A stretch of DNA of 52,502 nucleotides. Source: an uncultured Hyphomicrobiales bacterium (GTDB lineage Bacteria; Pseudomonadota; Alphaproteobacteria; Rhizobiales; Beijerinckiaceae). The notes beneath the pieces are model-generated. The model saw only the letters and a list, made by a program, of their open reading frames with translations. It searched no databases and was not told where the DNA came from. The stretch lies in NCBI GenBank assembly GCA_903847605.1, contig CAINED010000022.1, positions 1 to 52,502 of the forward strand. The letters run 5' to 3'. This document shows, piece by piece, positions 26,476-34,694 of the stretch. The first letter of the stretch is position 1, and each line of letters starts with the position of its first letter. The position numbers and the translations under genes were made by a program.

Positions 26476-27438
26476 ATGGACATCCTCGATCTCGCCGCCA
26501 ATCTTCTGCAAGACAACAGAGTATTGCTCTGGATCGTCGGCCTTGCCCTGCCGCTGGCCGGCGCGTGGCTGATCTTCAGTCACCTTCGCAGGGTAAAGCA
26601 GGACGTGCAGCGCCGTGTCGCCGCCGATCCCGGCACTTTTGCTACGACGACCCTCAAGTCGTCCGCACGTGTCGCCAACAGATTCTTTCGTTCCGTCGAA
26701 CAGCTGGCAAGCGCCGGCGGCGTCGAGGATATGAAAGAAAAGGACATGAAGGTGCTGCGCGCCAAGCTGGTGCAGGCCGGGTATTTCGACAAGAATGCTG
26801 TTCTGAGGTTCTTCGGCGTCCGGATACTTGCGGCGGCTGCCTGTGCACTTGTGGCGGCCGGGGTCATAGCATTCTTCTTCGGCATCGATCCCTGGACCCG
26901 CGCGGCGCTGGCCGTCATCTGCTCCTTCGGTATCGGCTATCTGGCTCCGGTCATCGTTCTCAACCGGATGATCGAGCGCTCGGCCTCGGAGCATCGCAGC
27001 GGCTTTCCCGATTTCATGGACCTGATGGTCGTTTGCGTCGAGGCGGGCCTCAGCATGGAGGCAGGCCTGCAGCGCATCGCCGGGGAGTTGCGTCATTCCT
27101 ATCCTTCGCTCGCGATGCATCTCGAAATCGCGACGATGGAAATTCGCAGCGGCAAGACGATGTCATCGGCCGTGGATGCTTTCGCCAAGCGGCTCGGCAT
27201 CGAGGAAGCGACGTCCTTTTCGACTTTGTTAACCCAGTCGGAAGAATTGGGCTCGAGCCTCAGTCAATCGCTGCGCGTCTACAGCGACGACATGCGAAAT
27301 AAACGATTGATGAAGGCTGAGGAGAAAGCCCATTCGCTCCCCGCTAAACTTGTGGTTCCATTAACGCTTTTTGTGTTCCCTACCTTGCTGGTAGTTCTGC
27401 TTCTGCCTGTCGTGGTCGCCGTATCCGGAGCAATGTGA
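26476..27438 (+). CDS. tadC: Tad pilus inner-membrane platform protein TadC
   Basis: 320 residues, paralogue of TadB. An N-terminal membrane segment, a cytoplasmic stretch DMKEKDMKVLRAKLVQAGYF, two central segments, the GSPF domain (FPDFMDLMVVCVEAGLSMEAGLQRIAGEL, then EEATSFSTLLTQSEELGSSLSQSLRVYSDDMR) and a C-terminal segment ending VPLTLFVFPTLLVVLLLPVVV. Its stop TGA shares a base with the ATG of tadD (27436-27440), a coupled arrangement. Confidence 0.95.
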   Translation: MDILDLAANLLQDNRVLLWIVGLALPLAGAWLIFSHLRRVKQDVQRRVAADPGTFATTTLKSSARVANRFFRSVEQLASAGGVEDMKEKDMKVLRAKLVQAGYFDKNAVLRFFGVRILAAAACALVAAGVIAFFFGIDPWTRAALAVICSFGIGYLAPVIVLNRMIERSASEHRSGFPDFMDLMVVCVEAGLSMEAGLQRIAGELRHSYPSLAMHLEIATMEIRSGKTMSSAVDAFAKRLGIEEATSFSTLLTQSEELGSSLSQSLRVYSDDMRNKRLMKAEEKAHSLPAKLVVPLTLFVFPTLLVVLLLPVVVAVSGAM

Positions 27439-27965
27439 TGTTCGGTTCTTTCGCAAGGCGTAATGCGAGGAAACTCCTGACGGCTGTCGTTGCCGCAGCA
27501 GGCTTCTCTCTTGCAGGGTGCAACGCGCCTGTGCTGCCCGGGCTTACAGCTTCGGCCGACAGCACGCAGCCCGGCGTATTCGCCCTCGCCGATCCGCGCG
27601 GGACAACGGGACCGGCGAAGAACGATCTCGAAGAGGCCAAGGAGCAATTCCGCGAACGAAATTTCGGACTTGCGGAACAAAGGTTCAAGGCGATCGTGGA
27701 GAAAGACACCGGCAATGCCGAGGCGTGGCTTGGGCTTGCGGCGTCTTACGATCAGTTGCGGCGCTTCGATCTGGCCGACAGGGCCTATGGCCAGGTCGCC
27801 AAGATAGCTGGCGAGAGCGCAGTGCTTCATAACAACCGCGGCTATTCCTATCTGCTGCGGGGCGAAAAGGCCAAGGCTCGTGCCGAATTTGCGAGAGCGC
27901 AGCGGCTCGATCCGAACAACGCTTTCATCCGCGCCAATGCTGACGGACTCGCGGGCCGCGGTTGA
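27438..27965 (+). CDS. tadD: Tad pilus TPR lipoprotein TadD
   Basis: 175 residues. Lipobox SLAGC after a short basic signal peptide; the mature protein is two to three tetratricopeptide repeats (LEEAKEQFRERNFGLAEQRFKAIVEKDTGNAEAWLGLAASY; VLHNNRGYSYLLRGEKAKARAEFARAQRLDPNN in two parts). TadD helps assemble or stabilise the secretin. It is the last gene of the operon visible here. The cluster contains no flp/pilA, cpaA, tadE or tadF, so these must lie elsewhere. Confidence 0.9.
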   Translation: MFGSFARRNARKLLTAVVAAAGFSLAGCNAPVLPGLTASADSTQPGVFALADPRGTTGPAKNDLEEAKEQFRERNFGLAEQRFKAIVEKDTGNAEAWLGLAASYDQLRRFDLADRAYGQVAKIAGESAVLHNNRGYSYLLRGEKAKARAEFARAQRLDPNNAFIRANADGLAGRG

Positions 27966-28205
27966 AATAGGCCGCGCGAAAAATCGTCGAATCTCCAGGC
28001 GATTCGCAGATAGACTCTTCACATAGACCTGTATCGAGCCCGTTTTTGCAGTGCGAACGGATGATTTTTCGTTGCGGCAGAGGCATTTTTGCAGCCTCAG
28101 CATCGAAAAGCACAGGAAAATCGCCATTTTCTCGCATTCGAACTGTTTGCCTTTTCGAAAATCGCTAATATGCCCGCGCGATTTGATTCGTACGGAGATG
28201 TTACG

Positions 28206-28553
28206 ATGGTAAAGAAAGTAGCTGCTAAGAAGGCTCCGGCCAAAGCGCCTGCCAAGTCCGCCGGCGCCACGGCTTCGACGACGGTTACCGTGAAGCACAT
28301 GGCAGCTTCGCTCGCGGAAGCGAATGAACTGTCCAAGCGGCAGGCGGAAGCCGTGCTGAACGGCATGGTCGATCTGATCGTGAAGAACCTCAAGAAGGGC
28401 TCGCGCATCCGCATCGCCGGTCTGGGCATTCTCTCGGTTCGCAAGCGCGCCGCGCGCATGGGCCGCAACCCGGCCACTGGCGAAGCGATCAAGATCAAGG
28501 CTTCCAAGAAGGTCGCCTTCCGGGTCGCCAAGGACCTCAAGGAAGCCATCTGA
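28206..28553 (+). CDS. HU-family DNA-binding protein with Lys/Ala-rich N-terminal tail
   Basis: 115 residues. The first 25 residues are a Lys/Ala/Pro tail (AAKKAPAKAPAKSAG), followed by an HU/IHF fold: VTVKHMAASLAEANELSKRQAEAVLNGM, GSRIRIAGLGILSVRKRAAR and the DNA-binding arm GRNPATGEAIKIKASKKVAFR. HU proteins bend and compact DNA as dimers; the basic tail recalls histone H1-like extensions and should add non-specific DNA affinity. It stands alone with a strong terminator behind it. HU versus IHF subunit cannot be separated with certainty; HU is favoured because of the tail and lack of IHF-specific partners. Confidence 0.9.
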   Translation: MVKKVAAKKAPAKAPAKSAGATASTTVTVKHMAASLAEANELSKRQAEAVLNGMVDLIVKNLKKGSRIRIAGLGILSVRKRAARMGRNPATGEAIKIKASKKVAFRVAKDLKEAI

Positions 28554-28606
28554 ACGTATCCGGTCGCAACTGTTCCAGCAGTTGCCGGAGCTTTGGAGGG
28601 AACAGA

Positions 28607-28635
28607 CCCCGCCGCTTGCGGCGGGGTTCTTTTTG
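28607..28635 (+). terminator. Rho-independent terminator of the HU-like gene
   Basis: CCCCGCCGC (28607-28615) pairs with GCGGCGGGG (28618-28626), followed by TTCTTTTTG. It lies 54 bases after the stop codon. Confidence 0.9.
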
Positions 28636-28692
28636 CGCGAAAACATGCGCTCACTTCGGCGGCGGCCGTCAAGAAAGTGGCCGGGAGGATCG

Positions 28693-29514
28693 ATGCGTTT
28701 GTTTTCATGCGCTTGTAGGGGCTGTGCGACGGGTTTTGCCGCACGGGCGATGTCGATGCCGGCGGATGCCGGGAGCGGAAATCCGCCACCGAAATCAGGT
28801 GGAACCGTAGACAGGTCCGTCCTCGAGGATCTGGCTGCCGCCAGCCGCATTCTGGCGGATCAGGGCGTCGTCGATGCTTTCGGTCACGTCAGCATGCGTC
28901 ATCCGCATGCGCCGGATCGCTTTCTCATGGCGCGCGCGGTGGCTCCGGCGCTGGTGACGCCCGATGACATCATGGAATTCACGCTCGACTCCGAACCTTG
29001 CGAAAACAAGGGACGTAGCGGTTTCCTCGAGCGTTACATTCATGGCCGCGTCTTTGCGAACCGGCCGGACGTAATGGGCGTCGTGCACAGCCATTCGCAA
29101 TCGGTCATTCCGTTCGGGCTGACGGGCGTGCCGATGCGCGCCATGTTTCACAATGCAGCGTTTCTCGCGCAGGGCGTGCCGGTCTTCGATATTTCGGAAA
29201 AGTTCGGCGCGACGGATATGCTGGTCGGCAACAACGAAAAGGGCGACGAGCTTGCGCGCGTCATGGGCGACAAGCCGGTCGTGCTGATGCGCGCCCACGG
29301 CAGTGTCGCGGCCGGGCCTTCTCTGCCGCTCGCGGTGTTCCGCGCCGTCTATACGGAAGTCAGCGCGAAGCTGCAGGTGACGTCGACCATATTGGGTGGC
29401 GGCGGACGCATCGCGGCGCTCGATTCGAAGGAAGGCGAACTTGCGGACGCCGTGAATATCGGCGCAGCAAGCCGCGCGTGGCAATTGTGGAAACAGCGCG
29501 TCGGTTTCGCGTAA
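28693..29514 (+). CDS. Class II aldolase/adducin family protein, first of a pair
   Basis: About 273 residues. ATG 28693 follows GGGAGGA; ATG 28750 would remove an odd Cys/Arg-rich lead of 19 residues. The class II aldolase fold is shown by LAAASRILADQGVVDAFGHVSMR, the metal-binding VHSHS block (GVVHSHSQSVIPFG), and RAHGSVAAGPSLPLAVFRAVYTEV. Related enzymes cleave phosphorylated or free sugars or decarboxylate acids using zinc or manganese. It is followed after 10 bases by a second member and then a Bug protein and an acyl-CoA dehydrogenase, a likely catabolic transcript. The substrate is unknown. Confidence 0.85.
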   Translation: MRLFSCACRGCATGFAARAMSMPADAGSGNPPPKSGGTVDRSVLEDLAAASRILADQGVVDAFGHVSMRHPHAPDRFLMARAVAPALVTPDDIMEFTLDSEPCENKGRSGFLERYIHGRVFANRPDVMGVVHSHSQSVIPFGLTGVPMRAMFHNAAFLAQGVPVFDISEKFGATDMLVGNNEKGDELARVMGDKPVVLMRAHGSVAAGPSLPLAVFRAVYTEVSAKLQVTSTILGGGGRIAALDSKEGELADAVNIGAASRAWQLWKQRVGFA

Positions 29515-29524
29515 GGGGAACATC

Positions 29525-30235
29525 ATGTCGCAAAGCGTTCGTGAACTGGACCGCCCGGCGGGTGTCGATCATCTCGAAGAGCGCCAGCAGCTCGTCGATT
29601 GCATCCGCATGCTCGAGAAGGCCGAGATCATCGACTTCAACGGCCATTGCAGCATCAGGGTGGCGCCGGACCGGATCCTGATCAATCAGGGCAATTGCCA
29701 GCGCTCGTGTCTGCAGGTCGACGATATCGTCACCATCGACATGGAAGGCAATCTCATCGAGGGCAAGGCGAAGCCGCCGCTGGAATTTCACCTGCACACC
29801 GGTCTTTACCGTGCGCGCAAGGACATCGGCGCAGTGGTTCATGCGCATCCCAAATGGTCGACGTTCCTGACGATGACCGGGCACAAGTATCAGCCGGTCT
29901 TTGCGCAAGGCGTTCTGCCCGGCGAAGCGCCGGTTCTCGATACGCCGGCTTCGATCAACACACGCGAAATGGCGGATCAACTCGCCGGCGTGCTTGGCGA
30001 GCGCGCGTCGGTGCTGATGAAATCCCATGGCGCGGCGACGGTCGGCAAATCCATCCTCGAAGCTTTCGTGCTGGCGGTCTATCTCGAAGAGAATGCCTAC
30101 CGGCAATATATGGCGTTGCAGATCGGCAAGCCCTACGTTTTCGATGCGGACGAGCAGAAGGCCGCGATCGAGAAGCTTTGGACGGCGAGCCTGTTTCAGC
30201 GGACGTGGGATCATTATCGCGCGAAACTTGGATAG
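29525..30235 (+). CDS. Class II aldolase/adducin family protein, second of a pair
   Basis: 236 residues. Residues run QQLVDCIRMLEKAEIIDFNGHCSIR, then LEFHLHTGLYRARKDIGAVVHAHPKWS with the metal-binding HAHP histidines, then KSHGAATVGKSILEAFVLAVYLEE. The segment order is the family core. It is clearly diverged from the preceding gene, so the pair is not a fresh duplication; they may form a hetero-oligomer or act on successive intermediates. AAGGGGA precedes the ATG. Confidence 0.88.
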   Translation: MSQSVRELDRPAGVDHLEERQQLVDCIRMLEKAEIIDFNGHCSIRVAPDRILINQGNCQRSCLQVDDIVTIDMEGNLIEGKAKPPLEFHLHTGLYRARKDIGAVVHAHPKWSTFLTMTGHKYQPVFAQGVLPGEAPVLDTPASINTREMADQLAGVLGERASVLMKSHGAATVGKSILEAFVLAVYLEENAYRQYMALQIGKPYVFDADEQKAAIEKLWTASLFQRTWDHYRAKLG

Positions 30236-30304
30236 GCTGCGAATTCGTTGCCTGTTGCAAGCAGGGGAGGGCTTGCGCAGGCACATGGTCAAAGGGAGGG
30301 GAGA

Positions 30305-31291
30305 ATGCGCCTTGCGTCGCTTGCCGCCGGTTTGATGTCCGGTCTTGCCTGTCTTGCCTGCGCGCCGCACGTTCATGCGCAAACCTATCCGGACAGGGCG
30401 ATCACCGTCATCGTGCCCTATGCGCCGGGCGGCAATACGGATGTCGTCGGCCGCATCGTCGCGGAACAGATGGCTGTCGTGCTCGGACAGAAGTTGATCA
30501 TCGAAAATGTTGCGGGCGCGGGCGGCACCACAGGTTCCGCGCGTGCAGCGCGCGCAACGCCTGATGGTTACACCATCCTCGTCGGACAGATGGGAACGCA
30601 TGCGGCTTCTCCCGGCCTCTATCCCAAGCTCGCCTACGATCCGGTCAACGACTTCGAACATATCGGGCAGCTCTCCGATACGCCGATCGGCATCTTCGTG
30701 CGCCGCGACTTTCCCGTTAAGACGTTGCGCGAGTTCATCGCGCTGGTGAAAGCGCAGCCGCAGAAATATACGAACGGGCATGGCGGCGTCGGCGCGACAT
30801 CGCATGTTTCCTGCATTTTCCTGACGTCTCTGATCGGTGTGCGCCCGCCCATGGTCGCGTATCGTGGCTCGGGACCGGCCTTCAACGATCTGCTCGGACG
30901 GCAGTTCGATTTTCTCTGCGACCAGATTCCGCACACGGTCGAACATGTGCGTTCCGGCGGTGTCGTGATGCTGGCTCTGGCGATGCCGACACGCGCGCAA
31001 GTGCTGCCCGACAATCCCACGACAATCGAAGCAGGCCTGCCGGAATTCCAGGCCTCCGGCTGGAATGCGATGTTCGCCCCGAAGGCAACGCCCGCGCCCA
31101 TCGTCAACAAATTGTCGGAGGCTTTGCGCGCGGCGCTGGATGCTCCGAATGTGCGCGACCGGCTCGACAAGATCGGCGCATTGCCGCCGGCCCAGGTTAA
31201 TCGGACGCCCGAGGGCCTGAAGACATTCGTCGCGAGCGAAATTCAGAAATGGGCCCCAATCCTGAAAGCCGCGAACGTCTCGGCCGAATAG
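30305..31291 (+). CDS. Bug/TctC-family binding protein
   Basis: About 328 residues; ATG 30305 follows GGGAGGGGAG. The signal peptide (LASLAAGLMSGLACLACAPHVHAQ) is cleaved before TYPDRAITVIVPYAPGGNTDVVGR. The Bug blocks IIENVAGAGGTTGSARAARATPDGYTIL (in two parts), NGHGGVGATSHVS and AYRGSGPAFNDLLG are present. It probably feeds the substrate of the neighbouring aldolase and acyl-CoA dehydrogenase genes. No TctA/TctB partner is seen here. Confidence 0.92.
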   Translation: MRLASLAAGLMSGLACLACAPHVHAQTYPDRAITVIVPYAPGGNTDVVGRIVAEQMAVVLGQKLIIENVAGAGGTTGSARAARATPDGYTILVGQMGTHAASPGLYPKLAYDPVNDFEHIGQLSDTPIGIFVRRDFPVKTLREFIALVKAQPQKYTNGHGGVGATSHVSCIFLTSLIGVRPPMVAYRGSGPAFNDLLGRQFDFLCDQIPHTVEHVRSGGVVMLALAMPTRAQVLPDNPTTIEAGLPEFQASGWNAMFAPKATPAPIVNKLSEALRAALDAPNVRDRLDKIGALPPAQVNRTPEGLKTFVASEIQKWAPILKAANVSAE

Positions 31292-31301
31292 GCAATAGTT
31301 A

Positions 31302-31341
31302 TTGACGCTGCCCATGCCGCTTGCGCACAATGAGCGCAAGC
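31302..31341 (+). promoter_or_regulatory. Candidate promoter with overlapping dyad before the acyl-CoA dehydrogenase gene
   Basis: TTGACG (31302-31307), an 18-base spacer and CACAAT (31326-31331). An 8-bp perfect stem GCTTGCGC/GCGCAAGC (31319-31326, 31334-31341) straddles the -10 element, a position where a repressor would block RNA polymerase. Read by eye only. Confidence 0.35.
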
Positions 31342-31383
31342 ACGCGCGGCGTTGCGCGCTAAAGAACAATCGGGAGAACGCTC

Positions 31384-33633
31384 ATGTCCGTCATTCTCAA
31401 TGACGATCAACTTGCCGTGCGCGATGGCGCGCGACGCTTTGCCGAAGCCAATTTCGGGCCTGCGCGACGCCGCGCCTTGCGCGACACGCCGGCGGGAGTC
31501 GACGGCGATTCGCTGAAAAAGGCCGCTGCCGACGGCTGGCTTTCCATCATCGTTTCGCAGGATGCCGGCGGCGCTGGCCAGGGCTTGCAGGAAGCCTGCC
31601 TTGTCGCGGAATCTTTTGGGCGCGAACTTGCTCCGCTCCCGGCCGCCAATGCCATCGTCGCGCAGCAAGCCCTCGATTGTTTCGCGAGTCCGGAAGCGTC
31701 CGCCATTCGCGATGCAGCGATGGCTGGCGAGGCCCATGTAGCCCTCGCGATTTCGGGACGCGGTGCAGCCGTGGCTCTTAAACAGACTGCGGGCGGCTAT
31801 CGCCTCAGCGGCGAGACAGCGCGTGTGCCCGACGCTGCCGGCGCTTCGCATTTTATCGTCGAGTGCGTTTGCGAGGGCGCGCCAGCAATCGTTCTTGTTC
31901 CGCGCGACGCGCGGGGGCTTGCGATTGCCAGCCGCCGTATCGCCGACGGCGGCAGCGTTGGCGATCTCAAGTTCGACAGCGTCGAAATCGCCGGGGGGAT
32001 GGCGCTGACCGGAAAGGCCGCAGCCGATTGCCTGGCGCAGATACGTCTTGGCATTGCCGTTCTGTCGGCTGCGGAACTGATGGGCCTCATGGAGGTGGCG
32101 CTTGCGCGCACGGTCGAGCACCTCAAGACGCGCCAGCAATTCGGGCGCACGCTCGGTTCGTTCCAGTCGCTGCAATTCCGCATGGCCGACGTGCATTCGG
32201 CCGTCTCGCTCTCGCGATCGCTCACTTACGAAGCGGCGCGGCTTGCGGATATCGGCTCGCCAGCCGCGGAGCTCACGGCGACGATCGCACTGGCGAAGGC
32301 ATCGGAGTCGGCGATACTCGCGACGCGCACCTTCATCCAGATGCTCGGCGCGATGGGGTTCACCGACGAACACGATGCCGGGCTTTATCTCAAGCGTGCG
32401 CTCGTGTTGACGACGGCCTTCGGAACGTCGCTCGATCAGCGCCGCAAGATTGCCGATGTCACATTGGCTTCAGGCGCGAAGGAAATCCGCTTCCGCGAAG
32501 ACAGTGCGCAAGATCAGGCCTTCCGCAGTGAAGTACGGACCTGGCTCGAAGCCAATCTGCCGCAGGAGTTGCGGCACCTTCCGACGCGCCCGACATTCGA
32601 ACAGGCCGGGTTCTGGCATCGCAAGCTCTTCGAGCGCGGCTGGATCGCGCCGAACTGGCCGAAGCAATATGGAGGCATGGAGGGCACTGTCGCGCAACAA
32701 ATCATTCTGGCCGAAGAACTCGGACGCATCGGCGCGCCGGAAATTTCCGGGCAGGCGATTGGGCATTTCGGTCCGATCTTGCAGGCTTTCGGCACGCCGG
32801 AGCAGAAGCAGGCGCACCTGCCGGCCATGCTGTCAGGCGAAAAGATCTGGTGCCAGGGCTATTCCGAACCTTCGTCCGGCTCGGACCTTGCCAGCCTGCG
32901 CACGCGCGCCATGGTGGACGGCGACCATCTCGTCATCAACGGCTCCAAGATATGGACGACATGGGCGCATTACGCAGACTGGATGTTCTGCCTCGTGCGC
33001 ACGAATCCGGACGTCAAGAAACAGGAAGGCCTCACCTTCGTCATGATCGATATGAAGACGAAGGGCGTGAATCCGCGCGCCATTCGAACGATTACGGGCG
33101 AGGACGAATTCGCCGAAGTCTTCCTCGATGACGTGCGTGTGCCGCTTGTCAATGTCATCGGAAAGATCGACGGCGGCTGGAAGGTTGCGACAGCCTTGCT
33201 GGAGAAAGAACGGCTGAACGGCGCGAACCCGCAGAAATGTTCTTACCTGCTCGGCAAGGTAAAGACCGCTGCGCGTTCCAGCGGTGCGATCGAGGATGCG
33301 GCATTCCGCGACCGGCTCATTCGCGCGGAGATCGACTACGTCGCGTTGTGCGCGACCTATGCGCAGATCATCAAGATCACCGAGACGGACATGCGCACGA
33401 ATGCGGATTTCGCTTTCGCCAAACTTGTCGCCGCCGAATTGCTGCAGGAGCTCTGCGAACTCATGATCCTCGCGCTCGGCGCGGATGGCGCGAGCATCGA
33501 GGCTATCGATATCGGCGGCGTGCCGCTCAATCCTGGACTGACGTATCTGCAAACCCGGCGCGCGACGATTTATGGCGGCACGTCCGAAATCCAGCGCATG
33601 CTGATGGCGCGGCGGGTGCTTGGGCTGGTTTAG
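31384..33633 (+). CDS. Tandem (fused) acyl-CoA dehydrogenase
   Basis: 749 residues, twice the normal length. The N-terminal half (about 1-375) has the C-terminal ACAD block (RQQFGRTLGSFQSLQFRMADV; QMLGAMGFTDEHDAGLYLKRA) but lacks the usual substrate/FAD loop. The C-terminal half (about 380-749) has it (CQGYSEPSSGSDLASLRTRA; KIWTTWAHYAD) and ends YGGTSEIQRMLMARRVLG, yet lacks the RxQFG flavin block. The two halves complement each other like the heteromeric ChsE/FadE34 type enzymes that form one composite active site. Likely substrate: a bulky or branched acyl-CoA. It shares no intergenic DNA with the gene on the other strand at its stop. Confidence 0.93.
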   Translation: MSVILNDDQLAVRDGARRFAEANFGPARRRALRDTPAGVDGDSLKKAAADGWLSIIVSQDAGGAGQGLQEACLVAESFGRELAPLPAANAIVAQQALDCFASPEASAIRDAAMAGEAHVALAISGRGAAVALKQTAGGYRLSGETARVPDAAGASHFIVECVCEGAPAIVLVPRDARGLAIASRRIADGGSVGDLKFDSVEIAGGMALTGKAAADCLAQIRLGIAVLSAAELMGLMEVALARTVEHLKTRQQFGRTLGSFQSLQFRMADVHSAVSLSRSLTYEAARLADIGSPAAELTATIALAKASESAILATRTFIQMLGAMGFTDEHDAGLYLKRALVLTTAFGTSLDQRRKIADVTLASGAKEIRFREDSAQDQAFRSEVRTWLEANLPQELRHLPTRPTFEQAGFWHRKLFERGWIAPNWPKQYGGMEGTVAQQIILAEELGRIGAPEISGQAIGHFGPILQAFGTPEQKQAHLPAMLSGEKIWCQGYSEPSSGSDLASLRTRAMVDGDHLVINGSKIWTTWAHYADWMFCLVRTNPDVKKQEGLTFVMIDMKTKGVNPRAIRTITGEDEFAEVFLDDVRVPLVNVIGKIDGGWKVATALLEKERLNGANPQKCSYLLGKVKTAARSSGAIEDAAFRDRLIRAEIDYVALCATYAQIIKITETDMRTNADFAFAKLVAAELLQELCELMILALGADGASIEAIDIGGVPLNPGLTYLQTRRATIYGGTSEIQRMLMARRVLGLV

Positions 33634-34662
33634 TTATGGCGCTTCCATGATGCGTTTGGCGCGCGCGATGACGTCGGCAGGCGCATCGAGAACAGCGTTG
33701 TTGATCTTCTGCGCTTCCTCGCCTGTCATATGATCGAGATCGAGGCCCATCTTGTTGGCCTCCTCGATGAAGGCGGGGTCTTTCATGACGGCGTCGAATG
33801 CGCGGCGGAGCGCGGTGACGCGGTCGAGTGGCACGTTTGGCGTTGTCACGACCGCCCGGGCGATTGCGATGGGGTCTGACAGGAATTCGAGCAGTTTGCG
33901 ATCGGATTCGTTCGTCGCAAATTCTGTCAGCAGTGGCACGTCTTTCAAGTCGGGATGCCGTTCGCGTCCGACCTGAAACAGGATGTGAAATTTCTTCTGC
34001 GCGACCCAGTCCGGTTTTGTCGCCTTCCATGAAGCCCACGTATTGGAGGCGCGCCCCTCGACCTCGCCGGCTTCCATGGCAATGTTGATCTGCCCGCCAC
34101 CGGGATAACCGGACACGATCCTGAATCTTGTGCCGACGATTTCATTCAGCGCGCGCGCATAATAGATGCCGGTGATGCCGGGATTGGCGCCGATGACGAC
34201 TTCACGCTTCTTCGCATCCTCGACGGTCCGGATGTCCGACGTGTGCCATGTGTTCAGGATGTTCGGGCTGTTGGTGGTGTTGCCGATATAAAAGAACTTG
34301 CGCATGTCGAACTGCACGCCGACCTGTCCGGTCGCTTGCACCGTGCCCATGTTCGGAAACGTCATATGCAGGACGGTTCCGTCATGCGGCGCGCGGGTCG
34401 CCAGATGATTCATCGCGACAACGCCGCCTCCGCCGGGCATGTTGCGCGCGCGCATCTCCGGCTTGCCCGGTATGAACTTGCCCATGTGGCGCGAGATCAG
34501 ACGGCCGCGCAGGTCGAAGTCGTTGCCGACGAGAGAACCGATGATCATGTCCACGGTTTTCCCAGCGTAGAATTCTGAAACCGGATCGGCTCTTGCGGAC
34601 GTGAGCGCGAGTGTGGAGACCGACATGGCTGCAGTCATCGACAGGGCTATGGCGCGCGACAT
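33634..34662 (-). CDS. Bug/TctC-like periplasmic binding protein (divergent)
   Basis: 342 residues from ATG 34662, which follows GGGAGGAAAAG. Signal peptide SMTAAMSVSTLALTSARADP. The mature N-terminus EFYAGKTVDMIIGSLVGNDFDLRGR and the later ARNMPGGGGVVAMNHLATRAPHDGTVLHM keep the Bug core (VENxxGAGG becomes RNMPGGGG) but with clear divergence from the other three copies. It lies 32 bases downstream of a luciferase-like monooxygenase gene and probably supplies its substrate. Its stop abuts the acyl-CoA dehydrogenase stop with no base between. Confidence 0.85.
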   Translation of the reverse strand: MSRAIALSMTAAMSVSTLALTSARADPVSEFYAGKTVDMIIGSLVGNDFDLRGRLISRHMGKFIPGKPEMRARNMPGGGGVVAMNHLATRAPHDGTVLHMTFPNMGTVQATGQVGVQFDMRKFFYIGNTTNSPNILNTWHTSDIRTVEDAKKREVVIGANPGITGIYYARALNEIVGTRFRIVSGYPGGGQINIAMEAGEVEGRASNTWASWKATKPDWVAQKKFHILFQVGRERHPDLKDVPLLTEFATNESDRKLLEFLSDPIAIARAVVTTPNVPLDRVTALRRAFDAVMKDPAFIEEANKMGLDLDHMTGEEAQKINNAVLDAPADVIARAKRIMEAP

Positions 34663-34694
34663 TTCTTTTCCTCCCGCTCGTTTCGTATCGATTG

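Noticed and set aside
28141..28171. Sigma-70 promoter of the HU-like gene (TTGCCT ... TAATAT)
   Set aside because: The spacer is only 13 bases, too short for confidence.
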